This document shows positions 1 to 6,523 of a DNA stretch of 7,779 nucleotides, piece by piece (position 1 is the stretch's first letter; every line of letters starts with the position of its first letter). The stretch covers positions 1 through 7,779 of the forward strand of contig JAKMFG010000294.1 of NCBI GenBank assembly GCA_022425565.1, given 5' to 3'. The notes below the pieces were generated by a model, which was given only the letters and a program-made list of their open reading frames with translations, ran no database searches and had not been told where the DNA came from. The stretch is from Alphaproteobacteria bacterium (GTDB taxonomy: Bacteria; Pseudomonadota; Alphaproteobacteria; Puniceispirillales; Puniceispirillaceae). The position numbers and the translations under genes were made by a program.

Positions 1-1
1 C

Positions 2-235
2 AAGGATGCGCTTCACAAGGCTGCCGACGAGACCGGCGCTGCCTGTGCCGCCAAGTCGGCCGAGCTTGCCAGCTGGTATTTCGAGCAGCTCGAGGCCAAC
101 GGCATGAAGGTCGAGGATGCCGGCCCGGCGTTCCTCAAGGAGCTCCAGACCATCGGTGCGAAGATGCAGGCTGACTGGCTTGCTTCGGTCGGTGCCGACG
201 GCCAGGCCATCGTCGACGCTTACAAGGCGATGTAG
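2..235 (+). CDS. dctP: TRAP transporter solute-binding protein DctP, C-terminal part (partial)
   Basis: The frame starting at base 2 is open from the window edge to a TAG at 233-235 and encodes the last 77 residues of a protein whose start lies outside the window. The piece is helical and alanine/lysine/glutamate-rich, with a Trp-Tyr-Phe-Glu patch near residue 25 of the fragment and an ending ...YKAM. That fits the long C-terminal helices of periplasmic DctP-type binding proteins, which capture the ligand and deliver it to the DctQM membrane complex. The main support is position: it lies directly upstream of dctQ and dctM on the same strand, the usual P-Q-M order. The ligand-binding arginine region is outside the window, so the substrate class cannot be read. 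The fragment on its own would not identify the family. Confidence 0.8.
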   Translation, partial: KDALHKAADETGAACAAKSAELASWYFEQLEANGMKVEDAGPAFLKELQTIGAKMQADWLASVGADGQAIVDAYKAM

Positions 236-251
236 TTTGATCAATCATAGC

Positions 252-283
252 GCGGTTCCCGGCAAAGCCTTGCTGGGGACCGC
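252..283 (+). promoter_or_regulatory. Strong intercistronic stem-loop between dctP and dctQ
   Basis: Bases 252-265 pair with 270-283 along all 14 positions, with two G-U wobbles (257-278 and 261-274), closing a four-base loop AGCC. No T run follows (the next bases are ATGCTTCTAATG), so it is not an intrinsic terminator. Stem-loops after the binding-protein gene are known in several transport operons, where they protect the upstream mRNA from 3' exonucleases and raise binding-protein levels over the membrane subunits. That role is inferred here; the pairing is seen directly. Confidence 0.75.
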
Positions 284-292
284 ATGCTTCTA

Positions 293-304
293 ATGATATA
301 TCAT
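293..304. promoter_or_regulatory. 12-bp perfect palindrome covering the dctQ start codon
   Basis: ATGATATATCAT is its own reverse complement and overlaps the first two bases of the dctQ ATG (303-305). It occupies the space where a ribosome binding site would be, and no purine-rich Shine-Dalgarno element lies upstream. It may only reflect an AT-rich, unstructured initiation region, or it could be a protein-binding site or a weak RNA hairpin. The symmetry is seen directly; any function is inference. Confidence 0.4.
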
Positions 305-1016
305 GTCTGACTGGTCCCCTTTCCTTGGCCTGCCGCTCTGGGTCTGGCTTTTCGTCATTCCGACGGCGCTGGCCGCGGTTGCGCGTCTGCAACGTGCCCG
401 GCTGATGCCGTTCCTGCTGCGCATCTGGCGCGTGCTTGATGCTGTCTATCTGGCCTCTGGCGTGCTGGCAGCCGTGTTCATGGTGACGATCCTTTTGCTG
501 ATCGTCGGGCAGATGGGCGCGCGCTGGGCCGGTATCACATTCGAGGGATCGACCGAATTTGCCGGCTATGCGATGGCAGCGACGAGTTTCTTCGCGCTGG
601 CGCATGCCTTCAGTCGTGGGGCACATATCCGCGTGTCGATCCTGCTCAATCTCAACAGTTTCACGCGCATGTGGCTCGATGCCGGGGCGATGCTTGTTGC
701 CGCGATTATCGCCACTTATTTCGCACGCTATGCGGTGAAGACGAACTTTCTGTCGGAAATACTCAACGACCGCACCCAGGGGCAGGACCAGATCCCGGAA
801 TGGGTTGTCTCATTCCTCTCGATGTTCGGCACGGCACCCGGAGACTGGGTCGCGATCTGGGAAAAGACAGGTGATGCGTGGATTTACACGCCTGTCTGGG
901 TGCCGCAGCTTCCCATGTCAGTCGGTACCATCCTTCTGGCGATTGCTGTCTGGGACCATCTGATCAGGCTTCTGGTTACCGACGAGACGGCCATCAAAGG
1001 GGAAACCGTCGAATGA
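303..1016 (+). CDS. dctQ: TRAP transporter small permease subunit DctQ
   Basis: A 237-residue integral membrane protein and the small membrane partner of a tripartite ATP-independent periplasmic (TRAP) transporter. The conserved DctQ-like stretch runs from about residue 43 to 115: a first helix, then an STEFAGYA segment, then the FALAHAFSRGAHIRVSILL block, which is the family's most recognisable motif. Helices lie at about 10-27, 45-70, 86-103, 124-143 and 205-225. It is longer than a typical DctQ of 160-200 residues because of an extra N-terminal helix and a roughly 45-residue polar/aromatic insert (about 148-195) before the last helix. The ATG at 303 is the first possible start but has no Shine-Dalgarno-like sequence, and a 12-bp palindrome covers it; an internal ATG at 405 would remove the first helix. 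Its stop overlaps the dctM start (ATGA). Confidence 0.92.
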   Translation: MSDWSPFLGLPLWVWLFVIPTALAAVARLQRARLMPFLLRIWRVLDAVYLASGVLAAVFMVTILLLIVGQMGARWAGITFEGSTEFAGYAMAATSFFALAHAFSRGAHIRVSILLNLNSFTRMWLDAGAMLVAAIIATYFARYAVKTNFLSEILNDRTQGQDQIPEWVVSFLSMFGTAPGDWVAIWEKTGDAWIYTPVWVPQLPMSVGTILLAIAVWDHLIRLLVTDETAIKGETVE

Positions 1017-2326
1017 GCGAACTTTACGCCACCGCAATATTCCTGTTTGTAATGTTCGCACTTCTGGGCGGGTCCATCTGGGTTGGCCTGGCGCTTGTCG
1101 GCGTGGCCTATATCGGGATGGAGCTGTTCACCTCGCGCCCGGCCGGTGACGCGATGATCACCACCATCTGGACCGGCGCGTCGAGCTGGACGCTAACCGC
1201 GCTGCCGCTGTTCATCTGGATGGGCGAGATTCTCTATCGAACGCGATTGTCAGAGGATATGTTCCGCGGACTGGCGCCCTGGATGCGATGGCTTCCCGGC
1301 GGGTTGCTCCATACCAATATCGCCGGCTGCACGATCTTTGCGGCGGTGTCGGGATCATCGGCAGCAACACTGACCACCGTTGGCAAGATGTCGATCCCCG
1401 AGCTTCGCCAGCGTGGCTATCCTGAATATATGATCATCGGCACGCTGGCCGGCGCGGCTACCCTTGGTCTTATGATCCCGCCGTCGCTGACGCTGATCGT
1501 CTATGGCGTCTCGATCAATGAATCCATCACCAAGCTGTTTCTTGCTGGTGTGATTCCGGGCCTTGTTCTTGCTGGCCTGTTCATGACCTACATCATCGGC
1601 TGGCATTATCTGCGCCCCGGCGAGCGGCCAAAGCCGGAACCATCTATGAGCCTGGCCAAGATGATCAAGGACAGCCGCTTCCTGGCGCCGGTGCTGGCGC
1701 TTGTCTTCATTGTCATCGGGTCGATGTATTTTGGCTGGGCAACCGCGACCGAGGCCGCAGCGGTCGGCGTCGTCGGCGCGCTGGCGCTGGCACTGGTGCA
1801 ACGCTCGCTGACCCGCGAGACCTTCTTTGCAAGCCTGATGGGGGCGACGCGCACGTCAGCGATGATTGCGCTGATCCTGATGGGGGCGTCGTTCCTGTCG
1901 CTGTCGATGGGATTCACCGGGTTGCCGCGTGCGCTGGCCGGCTGGATCGACAGCATGGACCTGTCGCCGATTGTGCTGATCGCGGCGCTGACGGTGTTCT
2001 ATATCATTCTTGGCATGTTCCTCGACGGGATCTCGTCTGTCGTGCTGACCATGGCCATTGTCGAGCCGATGATCCGGCAAGCCGGCATCGATGTGATCTG
2101 GTTCGGTGTCTTTGTGGTGGTGGTCGTCGAGATGGCGCAGGTCACGCCGCCGATCGGGTTCAACCTGTTTGTGCTGCAGGGCATGACGAAACACGAGATT
2201 TCCTACATTGCCCGTACGGCCATTCCCATGGTTGGGCTGATGGTACTTATGGTGGTGATCCTCGTCATCTGGCCGGAACTGGCCACCTGGCTTCCCGACA
2301 ATGTGCGGCAGGGGCCGCGCGGGTGA
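1013..2326 (+). CDS. dctM: TRAP transporter large permease subunit DctM
   Basis: A 437-residue polytopic membrane protein, the normal length for the large TRAP subunit that forms the sodium-coupled elevator-type transport channel with DctQ. Family motifs are in order: SGSSAAT followed by GKMSIPELRQRGY (about 113-136), LGLMIPPSLTLIVYG (151-165), GWATATEAAAVG (241-252) and EMAQVTPPIGFNLFV (373-387). The two pseudo-symmetric halves each carry a PP-containing re-entrant segment (156-157 and 379-380), as the family requires. The open frame continues upstream to 878, but the ATG at 1013 is preferred: it overlaps the dctQ stop as ATGA, has AAAGGGGA about 9 bases upstream, and starts the protein directly before its first helix. 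Only six bases separate its stop from the next gene, which supports a single operon. Confidence 0.97.
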   Translation: MSELYATAIFLFVMFALLGGSIWVGLALVGVAYIGMELFTSRPAGDAMITTIWTGASSWTLTALPLFIWMGEILYRTRLSEDMFRGLAPWMRWLPGGLLHTNIAGCTIFAAVSGSSAATLTTVGKMSIPELRQRGYPEYMIIGTLAGAATLGLMIPPSLTLIVYGVSINESITKLFLAGVIPGLVLAGLFMTYIIGWHYLRPGERPKPEPSMSLAKMIKDSRFLAPVLALVFIVIGSMYFGWATATEAAAVGVVGALALALVQRSLTRETFFASLMGATRTSAMIALILMGASFLSLSMGFTGLPRALAGWIDSMDLSPIVLIAALTVFYIILGMFLDGISSVVLTMAIVEPMIRQAGIDVIWFGVFVVVVVEMAQVTPPIGFNLFVLQGMTKHEISYIARTAIPMVGLMVLMVVILVIWPELATWLPDNVRQGPRG

Positions 2327-2332
2327 CGGCCG

Positions 2333-3004
2333 ATGTCGGTTGTCAGCCTTCTCCAGCTTGATACCGGCTTTCCGCGAATCCCGGGCGATATCGGATCGCC
2401 AGAGACCTGGCGCGCCGATCTTGATGTCCATGTGGTGCCCGAACTGTCGGTCGCGCGGGTGATAAACAGCGATCCCGGCGCCACCGACATGACGGCGGTT
2501 GAGGCGGCGATGGACCGGGCACGGGGCGACATCCTCACGACATCATGCGGTTTCCTGTGTTACTGGCAGGACCGCCTTGCCGCGCGAACAACCATGCCAT
2601 TCGTCAGTTCGGCATTGCTGGCGCTTCCCGATCTCAGGAAGCGTTTTGCAGATGACGAGCTTGCGATCCTGACATTCAATGCGGATGTGCTGACATCGCC
2701 CGCTTTCACCCCTTCACTTGGCGGATTCGCCGGGGCCGTCGCGGGTCTGGCTGCGCAGTCGCATCTGCGTCAGGTGATTGCGAACGACCTGCCGACACTG
2801 GACCGGCAGCGTGCCGAAGACGAGGTTGTCCGGCTGGTCGACGACTTGTGTGCCGCTGGCGGGGTGAGGGCGCTGCTTCTGGAATGCACAAACCTGCCAC
2901 CCTACAAGCAGGCGCTGAAGGCGCGGTTCGATATCGAGATTTTCGACATCCTGACGCTGATCGACGGTATGAAAGCTGATATCGTCGATCCGGCGCATCT
3001 TTAG
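2333..3004 (+). CDS. Aspartate/glutamate racemase superfamily protein
   Basis: A 223-residue soluble protein resembling the Asp/Glu/hydantoin racemase fold. Near the N terminus it has RIPGDIGSPETW (15-26), a pattern seen in a group of uncharacterised family members. The two cysteine-bearing loops typical of cofactor-independent two-base racemases are present: TTSCGF with Cys72 and LLLECTNLPPY with Cys185. With both cysteines kept, racemase or epimerase chemistry is plausible, but this superfamily also includes maleate isomerases, arylmalonate decarboxylases and hydantoin racemases. The start at 2333 lies six bases after the dctM stop, with only a weak GGGTGACGG-type ribosome site, suggesting translational coupling. 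Position between the transporter and two catabolic-type enzymes suggests it acts on the imported compound. The substrate is unknown. Confidence 0.8.
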   Translation: MSVVSLLQLDTGFPRIPGDIGSPETWRADLDVHVVPELSVARVINSDPGATDMTAVEAAMDRARGDILTTSCGFLCYWQDRLAARTTMPFVSSALLALPDLRKRFADDELAILTFNADVLTSPAFTPSLGGFAGAVAGLAAQSHLRQVIANDLPTLDRQRAEDEVVRLVDDLCAAGGVRALLLECTNLPPYKQALKARFDIEIFDILTLIDGMKADIVDPAHL

Positions 3005-3027
3005 GTAGCGTCGCAGAGGAGAGACCC

Positions 3028-4032
3028 ATGTCCAAGTCGTCGACACCGGATTACGCCAGGGCGAAAACGGTCGGGCTCGAGGATATTCCCGTTATTGACC
3101 TGGCGGGAACAGACACGTCTGACGGGCGCACTGCCGCCGCGGCGGAGCTTGTCGAGGCCGCGTCCAAGATCGGGTTTTTCTATGTGTCCGGGCACGGCGT
3201 TTCGGCACAGCTGCGCACGGATGCGATGGCGGCAAGCCGCAGCTTCTTTGAACTGCCCGAGGCGGCGAAGGCCGATATCGCGGTTGACCGGCACCAGCGA
3301 GGCTGGATGGCGCAAGGCCTTGCCAATCTGGAAGGTTCGGCAACCCATGACGCCAAGGAAGTGTTCTTCTGGGGGCGTGATGTCGATGCCGATGACGAGC
3401 AGGTAAAGGCAGGTCTCCCGCTTGTCCATCCGAACCAGTGGCCGGACGAGACGGCGCCCTTCCTGCGCGCTGGCATTCTTCCCTATTACAAGGCGGTGAT
3501 GGCGCTGGGGTTGCGCATTCTCGAATGCCTCGCCATTGGCCTTGATGTGGACCCGGGCATTTTCACCCGTGCCTATCACCGGCCGCTTGGCCGCGGCCAG
3601 CTTGTCTATTATCCGGCGATCGGCGAGGCCGACATCGAGGCAGAGCGGTTCGGCGCGGCGGCCCATACCGATTTCGGCGTGCTCACCATCCTGCAACAGG
3701 ACAGTCTGGGCGGGTTGCAGGTTCTCAACCGGTCTGGCGACTGGATCGAAGCTATGCCCATCGAAGATACCTTTGTCTGCAATATCGGTGATCTGCTGGA
3801 ACGCTGGACCAACGGAAGGCTGGTCTCGACAAGGCACCGCGTTCTCAACCGTTCTGGCCGGTCGCGCTACTCGATCCCGATCTTTTGCGACCCCGCCAGC
3901 GACGCTGTTGTGGACCCGCGCGATTTCGACAAGCATGCGGATATCGAGGCACTGCCTCCGATCGAGGCCGGGGCCTATATCATGGGCAAGAACAGACGAA
4001 ATTTCAGTCATTACGAGTCTCAGGATTCGTAA
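3028..4032 (+). CDS. Isopenicillin N synthase family Fe(II)/2-oxoglutarate-dependent oxygenase
   Basis: A 334-residue soluble non-haem iron oxygenase. The N-terminal DIOX_N-like region begins with IPVIDLAG (20-27) and includes GFFYVSGHGV (49-58) and a SRSFFELP-type helix (70-77). The C-terminal double-stranded beta-helix carries the iron-binding facial triad: His213 and Asp215 in AAHTDFGVLTIL, and His270 in STRHRVLNRSG. Arg280 and Ser282 of RYSIP match the RxS pair that binds the 2-oxoglutarate carboxylate. Length is normal for the family, whose members include isopenicillin N synthase, flavonol synthases, ethylene-forming enzyme and many bacterial catabolic hydroxylases, so the fold and cofactors are confident but the substrate is not. 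The start is supported by AGAGGAGAG at 3016-3024, just upstream of the ATG. It lies 23 bases after the racemase-like gene and 23 before the MetE-like gene. Confidence 0.93.
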   Translation: MSKSSTPDYARAKTVGLEDIPVIDLAGTDTSDGRTAAAAELVEAASKIGFFYVSGHGVSAQLRTDAMAASRSFFELPEAAKADIAVDRHQRGWMAQGLANLEGSATHDAKEVFFWGRDVDADDEQVKAGLPLVHPNQWPDETAPFLRAGILPYYKAVMALGLRILECLAIGLDVDPGIFTRAYHRPLGRGQLVYYPAIGEADIEAERFGAAAHTDFGVLTILQQDSLGGLQVLNRSGDWIEAMPIEDTFVCNIGDLLERWTNGRLVSTRHRVLNRSGRSRYSIPIFCDPASDAVVDPRDFDKHADIEALPPIEAGAYIMGKNRRNFSHYESQDS

Positions 4033-4055
4033 CGGACTGGATTGGAGAGCCGAGC

Positions 4056-5120
4056 ATGACAAAAAGACTTCCAACGACGGTGATCGGCTCTTTCCCAAAG
4101 CCGGACTATCTGCCCATCCGTGACTGGTTCGACTCGGCGCGCCAAAATGGCACCATGGGATCAACCGATGTGACACTCGGCTATACCAGATGGGAATCCT
4201 CCAATGCTGACGAGGCGTTGTTCCGCCGCGCCGCCGAAGAGGTGATCGGCCTTCAGGTCGATGCTGGCGTCGATGTGCCGACCGACGGTGAAGTGCGGCG
4301 CGAGAACTACATCCACTATCACTGCCGACACATCGCAGGATTTGATTTCCGTGATCTCGAGCGCCGCGTGCTGCGCGATGGTGCCTATGAGGCGGACCTT
4401 CCGGCAATTCGAGGGCAGGTCTCGCATGATGGTTCGGCTTACAGCCCGCATGATTTTGTGGCCAGCCAGAAGGTCAGCGCACGAGAGGTGAAATTCACCC
4501 TTCCCGGGCCGCTCACCATCATGGATACCACGGTGGACTGCCACTATAACGACAGGCCCCGCCTTGCTGCCGATCTGGCGGCGACCGTGAACAAGGAAAT
4601 CCTGGCGCTGGTTGATGCTGGCTGCCGCCATGTCCAGGTTGATGAACCGCTCTTTGCAAGACAGGTCGAGGATGCGCTCGGTTTCGGTATGGAGGGACTG
4701 GAACGGTGCTTCCATAACGTACCGGACCATGTGACGCGCGCGGTTCATATCTGCTGCGGATATCCCGATCACCTCGATGACGAGGACTACAGGAAAGCCG
4801 ACCCGCAAAGCTATCACCGGCTGGCAGGTGGCATGGACGCACTGCCGGTCCATCAGGTCTCGATCGAGGATGCGCATTGCTGCAACGACCTCGAACTGCT
4901 TGGGCTGTTTCAGAATAAAGCGGTCATTTTCGGATCGGTAGCGGTGGCGAGAAGCCGGATCGAAACGGTCGATGAAGTTGTCGGGCGAATCAGGTCCGCA
5001 CAGCAGTATATCGACCGTGACAGGCTTGTGATTGCACCGGATTGCGGCCTTGGCATGCTGACCCGCGATCTGGCGGTGGCAAAGCTGGACGTGATGTGCC
5101 GGGCCGCGGCGCTGGCCTGA
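4056..5120 (+). CDS. MetE-core protein (cobalamin-independent methionine synthase II family)
   Basis: A 354-residue protein corresponding to the C-terminal catalytic barrel of MetE (COG0620), without the N-terminal folate-binding barrel that brings full MetE to about 750 residues. It opens with LPTTVIGSFPKPD (5-17), the hallmark start of this barrel, then has DGEV (78-81) and VQVDEPLF (193-200). The zinc-ligand pattern is intact: His231 and Cys233 in VHICCGYP, Glu271 in VSIEDAH, and Cys330 in APDCGL. It is therefore likely a zinc-dependent thiol-alkylating enzyme. Relatives include folate-independent methionine synthases and, more distantly, epoxyalkane:coenzyme M transferase, so methionine synthesis is not certain. 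The frame is open upstream to 3885, but the ATG at 4056 follows GGAGAG (4044-4049) and begins the conserved domain at once. It is last in the + strand operon. Confidence 0.88.
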   Translation: MTKRLPTTVIGSFPKPDYLPIRDWFDSARQNGTMGSTDVTLGYTRWESSNADEALFRRAAEEVIGLQVDAGVDVPTDGEVRRENYIHYHCRHIAGFDFRDLERRVLRDGAYEADLPAIRGQVSHDGSAYSPHDFVASQKVSAREVKFTLPGPLTIMDTTVDCHYNDRPRLAADLAATVNKEILALVDAGCRHVQVDEPLFARQVEDALGFGMEGLERCFHNVPDHVTRAVHICCGYPDHLDDEDYRKADPQSYHRLAGGMDALPVHQVSIEDAHCCNDLELLGLFQNKAVIFGSVAVARSRIETVDEVVGRIRSAQQYIDRDRLVIAPDCGLGMLTRDLAVAKLDVMCRAAALA

Positions 5121-5151
5121 CAGCTCTCGTCAGATCGGCTGCGACCGTCGG

Positions 5152-5640
5152 TCAGGCGTTGCCGAGAAGATAAACGGTAATGCCGGACAGCATCCATCCG
5201 GCGGTCAGCATCATCAGGCTGATGATGATGCGGCGCCTGCTCAGTTCCGGTGCCATTACCACCTTTGTCAGTGCGATGGCGAGAAGCGGCGCGAGGCCGG
5301 TGAAGAAAATGCCAAAGGTCAGGATACCCATGAATATGCCCGCATAGGGCATGCCAAACGCCATTTCCAGCGGCATGAAGGGCAGGCATGCGATGCCGCC
5401 AAGAGGATATGACAATACCGGCAGGGCCGCGCCGATCCGCACCTGATCCTGACGCTCCCGCAAGGCTGGAATGGCGGCGATAAACGCGTATCCATGTGCC
5501 AGAAGGGGTATCGCGCCAACCCACATCAGCGGGCCCATGCCCTCAGACCCCCAGCTCATCGCCAAGGCCGGGAAAATCAGCACAAGTGCGGTCATCCACG
5601 ACAAGAAGATCAGGCGCCAATAGTTTTGCTTAAGTGGCAT
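5152..5640 (-). CDS. Small multi-pass membrane protein of unknown function
   Basis: A 162-residue hydrophobic protein that I do not recognise. Likely membrane segments lie at about 8-28, 36-58, 70-90, 98-126 and 137-159. Short polar loops include a charged RERQDQVR stretch (61-68) and a SRRR cluster before the last helix (134-137). Many Met, Gly and Pro residues lie within the helices and no catalytic motif is visible. The ATG at 5640 has AAGGTGA about six bases upstream on the minus strand, a good ribosome site. It converges with the MetE-like gene with only 31 bases between the stops, so it is not part of that operon. It is divergent from the exported-protein gene at 5827. Hydropathy and the ribosome site support a real gene rather than a shadow frame. 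Confidence 0.75.
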   Translation of the reverse strand: MPLKQNYWRLIFLSWMTALVLIFPALAMSWGSEGMGPLMWVGAIPLLAHGYAFIAAIPALRERQDQVRIGAALPVLSYPLGGIACLPFMPLEMAFGMPYAGIFMGILTFGIFFTGLAPLLAIALTKVVMAPELSRRRIIISLMMLTAGWMLSGITVYLLGNA

Positions 5641-5729
5641 TCTGGTTCACCTTTGATGGAGGATTGAACAGGGTAGATACCGTGTCGGTCCGCGAATTCA
5701 GCCTGTGTCGCCAATACGACATTATGTCT

Positions 5730-5743
5730 CGATTATATAATCG
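5730..5743. promoter_or_regulatory. 14-bp perfect palindrome containing TATAAT on both strands; candidate divergent promoter
   Basis: CGATTATATAATCG is its own reverse complement. It contains the -10 consensus TATAAT at 5736-5741 on the + strand and, by symmetry, at 5732-5737 on the - strand. It lies midway in the 186-bp spacer between the divergent genes starting at 5640 (-) and 5827 (+), giving leaders of about 80 bases each way. No good TTGACA-like -35 box is seen at the right spacing on either strand, so an operator is an alternative reading. A second -10-like TATATT lies at 5750-5755. The rest of 5641-5826 is AT-richer than its surroundings and shows nothing else. Confidence 0.45.
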
Positions 5744-5826
5744 CTTTCATATATTAGCACGTCCGCTTTATGCGCTAGCCCACTTGGGGCGGCCGGAGAT
5801 TAATTGCATAGAAAGGCATTTCCAAG

Positions 5827-6495
5827 ATGAAGACGTTGTATTCTGTTTTTTTGGCTGTTGCCATTTTTACACTTCCAATGACGGCATCCGCCCTGACCTT
5901 CAAAAAGGGTCAGGTGCTGGGTCCTGATGGACAGGTCTATGACGGTGCCTCACCTCAAATTCGCTAACGTCTGATTGCCGAGGCGGAGTCGGGCGGCAAG
6001 TCCGCCGGTGTAGCCGCCGGTCAGCTTTTTGTTGTGGTGAAGGGGACTGTAACATTCGTGCCGCTTGCTGACATTGCCGGCAAGTCGGAAGATTCAATCA
6101 AGGGCATCGTCGTCGAGAAGGTGACCGACACAGTCACCAAAGCCCTGACGATCGAAGCACTAGCGGATGCTGGTGTTGAGGTGGAGAATCTGTCTGAAGA
6201 GGCTCTCGAGGCCGCTTCTGAGGGTGACATAGCCGCTGCGCTGGATGAAATCGCAAGCGCGGACATCGCAGGTGTCGCGGCCGCCGAAGCCGCCGAGGCA
6301 ACAAAGGAAGCCTGGGCCAATATCTCGCAGGAGGACCTTGCCGAGGCGACAGCCTATGCAGCGGAATACGCAGCGCAGGAAGCCGCCAAGATCGCCGCTG
6401 CCGAGGATATCTCGGCGCAGCTTGACGCGCTGATTGCCAGCGGTGCGAGCGAGGCGGAGGTTGATGCCTTTATCGAGGCAAATCCGCCAGAGTGA
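5827..6495 (+). pseudogene. Exported Ala/Glu-rich protein gene interrupted by an in-frame TAA
   Basis: The ATG at 5827 (AAAGG ten bases upstream) begins a clear signal peptide: a Lys near the N terminus, a hydrophobic core, and an ASA|LTF cleavage site after residue 22. The mature start, FKKGQVLGPDGQVYDG, looks like a conserved exported domain. After residue 46 the frame meets TAA (5965-5967), then continues without interruption to TGA at 6493-6495. The continuation reads sensibly: a LFVVVKGTVTFVPL strand region, then an acidic, alanine-rich helical C-terminal half, probably coiled coil. The full frame would be 222 codons before the final stop. A single C-to-T change (CAA to TAA) would explain the break. 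The open part starting at GTG 6034 (153 residues) could be called as a gene, but it lacks the signal peptide and a ribosome site and begins inside the domain. No function is recognised. A sequencing error is the main alternative to a true pseudogene. Confidence 0.7.
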
Positions 6496-6523
6496 CTTGT
6501 GGATGACATAACCGGCAATTCAG

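Noticed and set aside
1856..2431. 191-codon minus-strand frame
   Set aside because: It is antisense to dctM, and its very high His, Asp and Arg content is an artefact of reading the complement of hydrophobic codons.
3721..3858. Near-identical 18-base repeats at 3721-3738 and 3841-3858, exactly 120 bases apart
   Set aside because: Both encode VLNRSG at two separate conserved positions of the oxygenase fold. One is the expected His270-adjacent motif, so coincidence within one gene is the simplest reading.
3001..4407. 468-codon minus-strand open frame
   Set aside because: It is antisense to the oxygenase and MetE-core genes, whose motifs are unmistakable. The frame is rich in Arg, His and Pro with no domain, as expected of a shadow frame in GC-rich DNA.
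5121..5151. Possible terminator around GACCGTCGGTC
   Set aside because: The symmetry is imperfect, leaves almost no loop, and is not followed by a T run on either strand.
5634..5927. 97-codon + strand frame in the divergent spacer
   Set aside because: It starts inside the membrane-protein gene, spans the promoter-like palindrome and overlaps the signal-peptide gene at 5827. It has no ribosome site or coherent composition.
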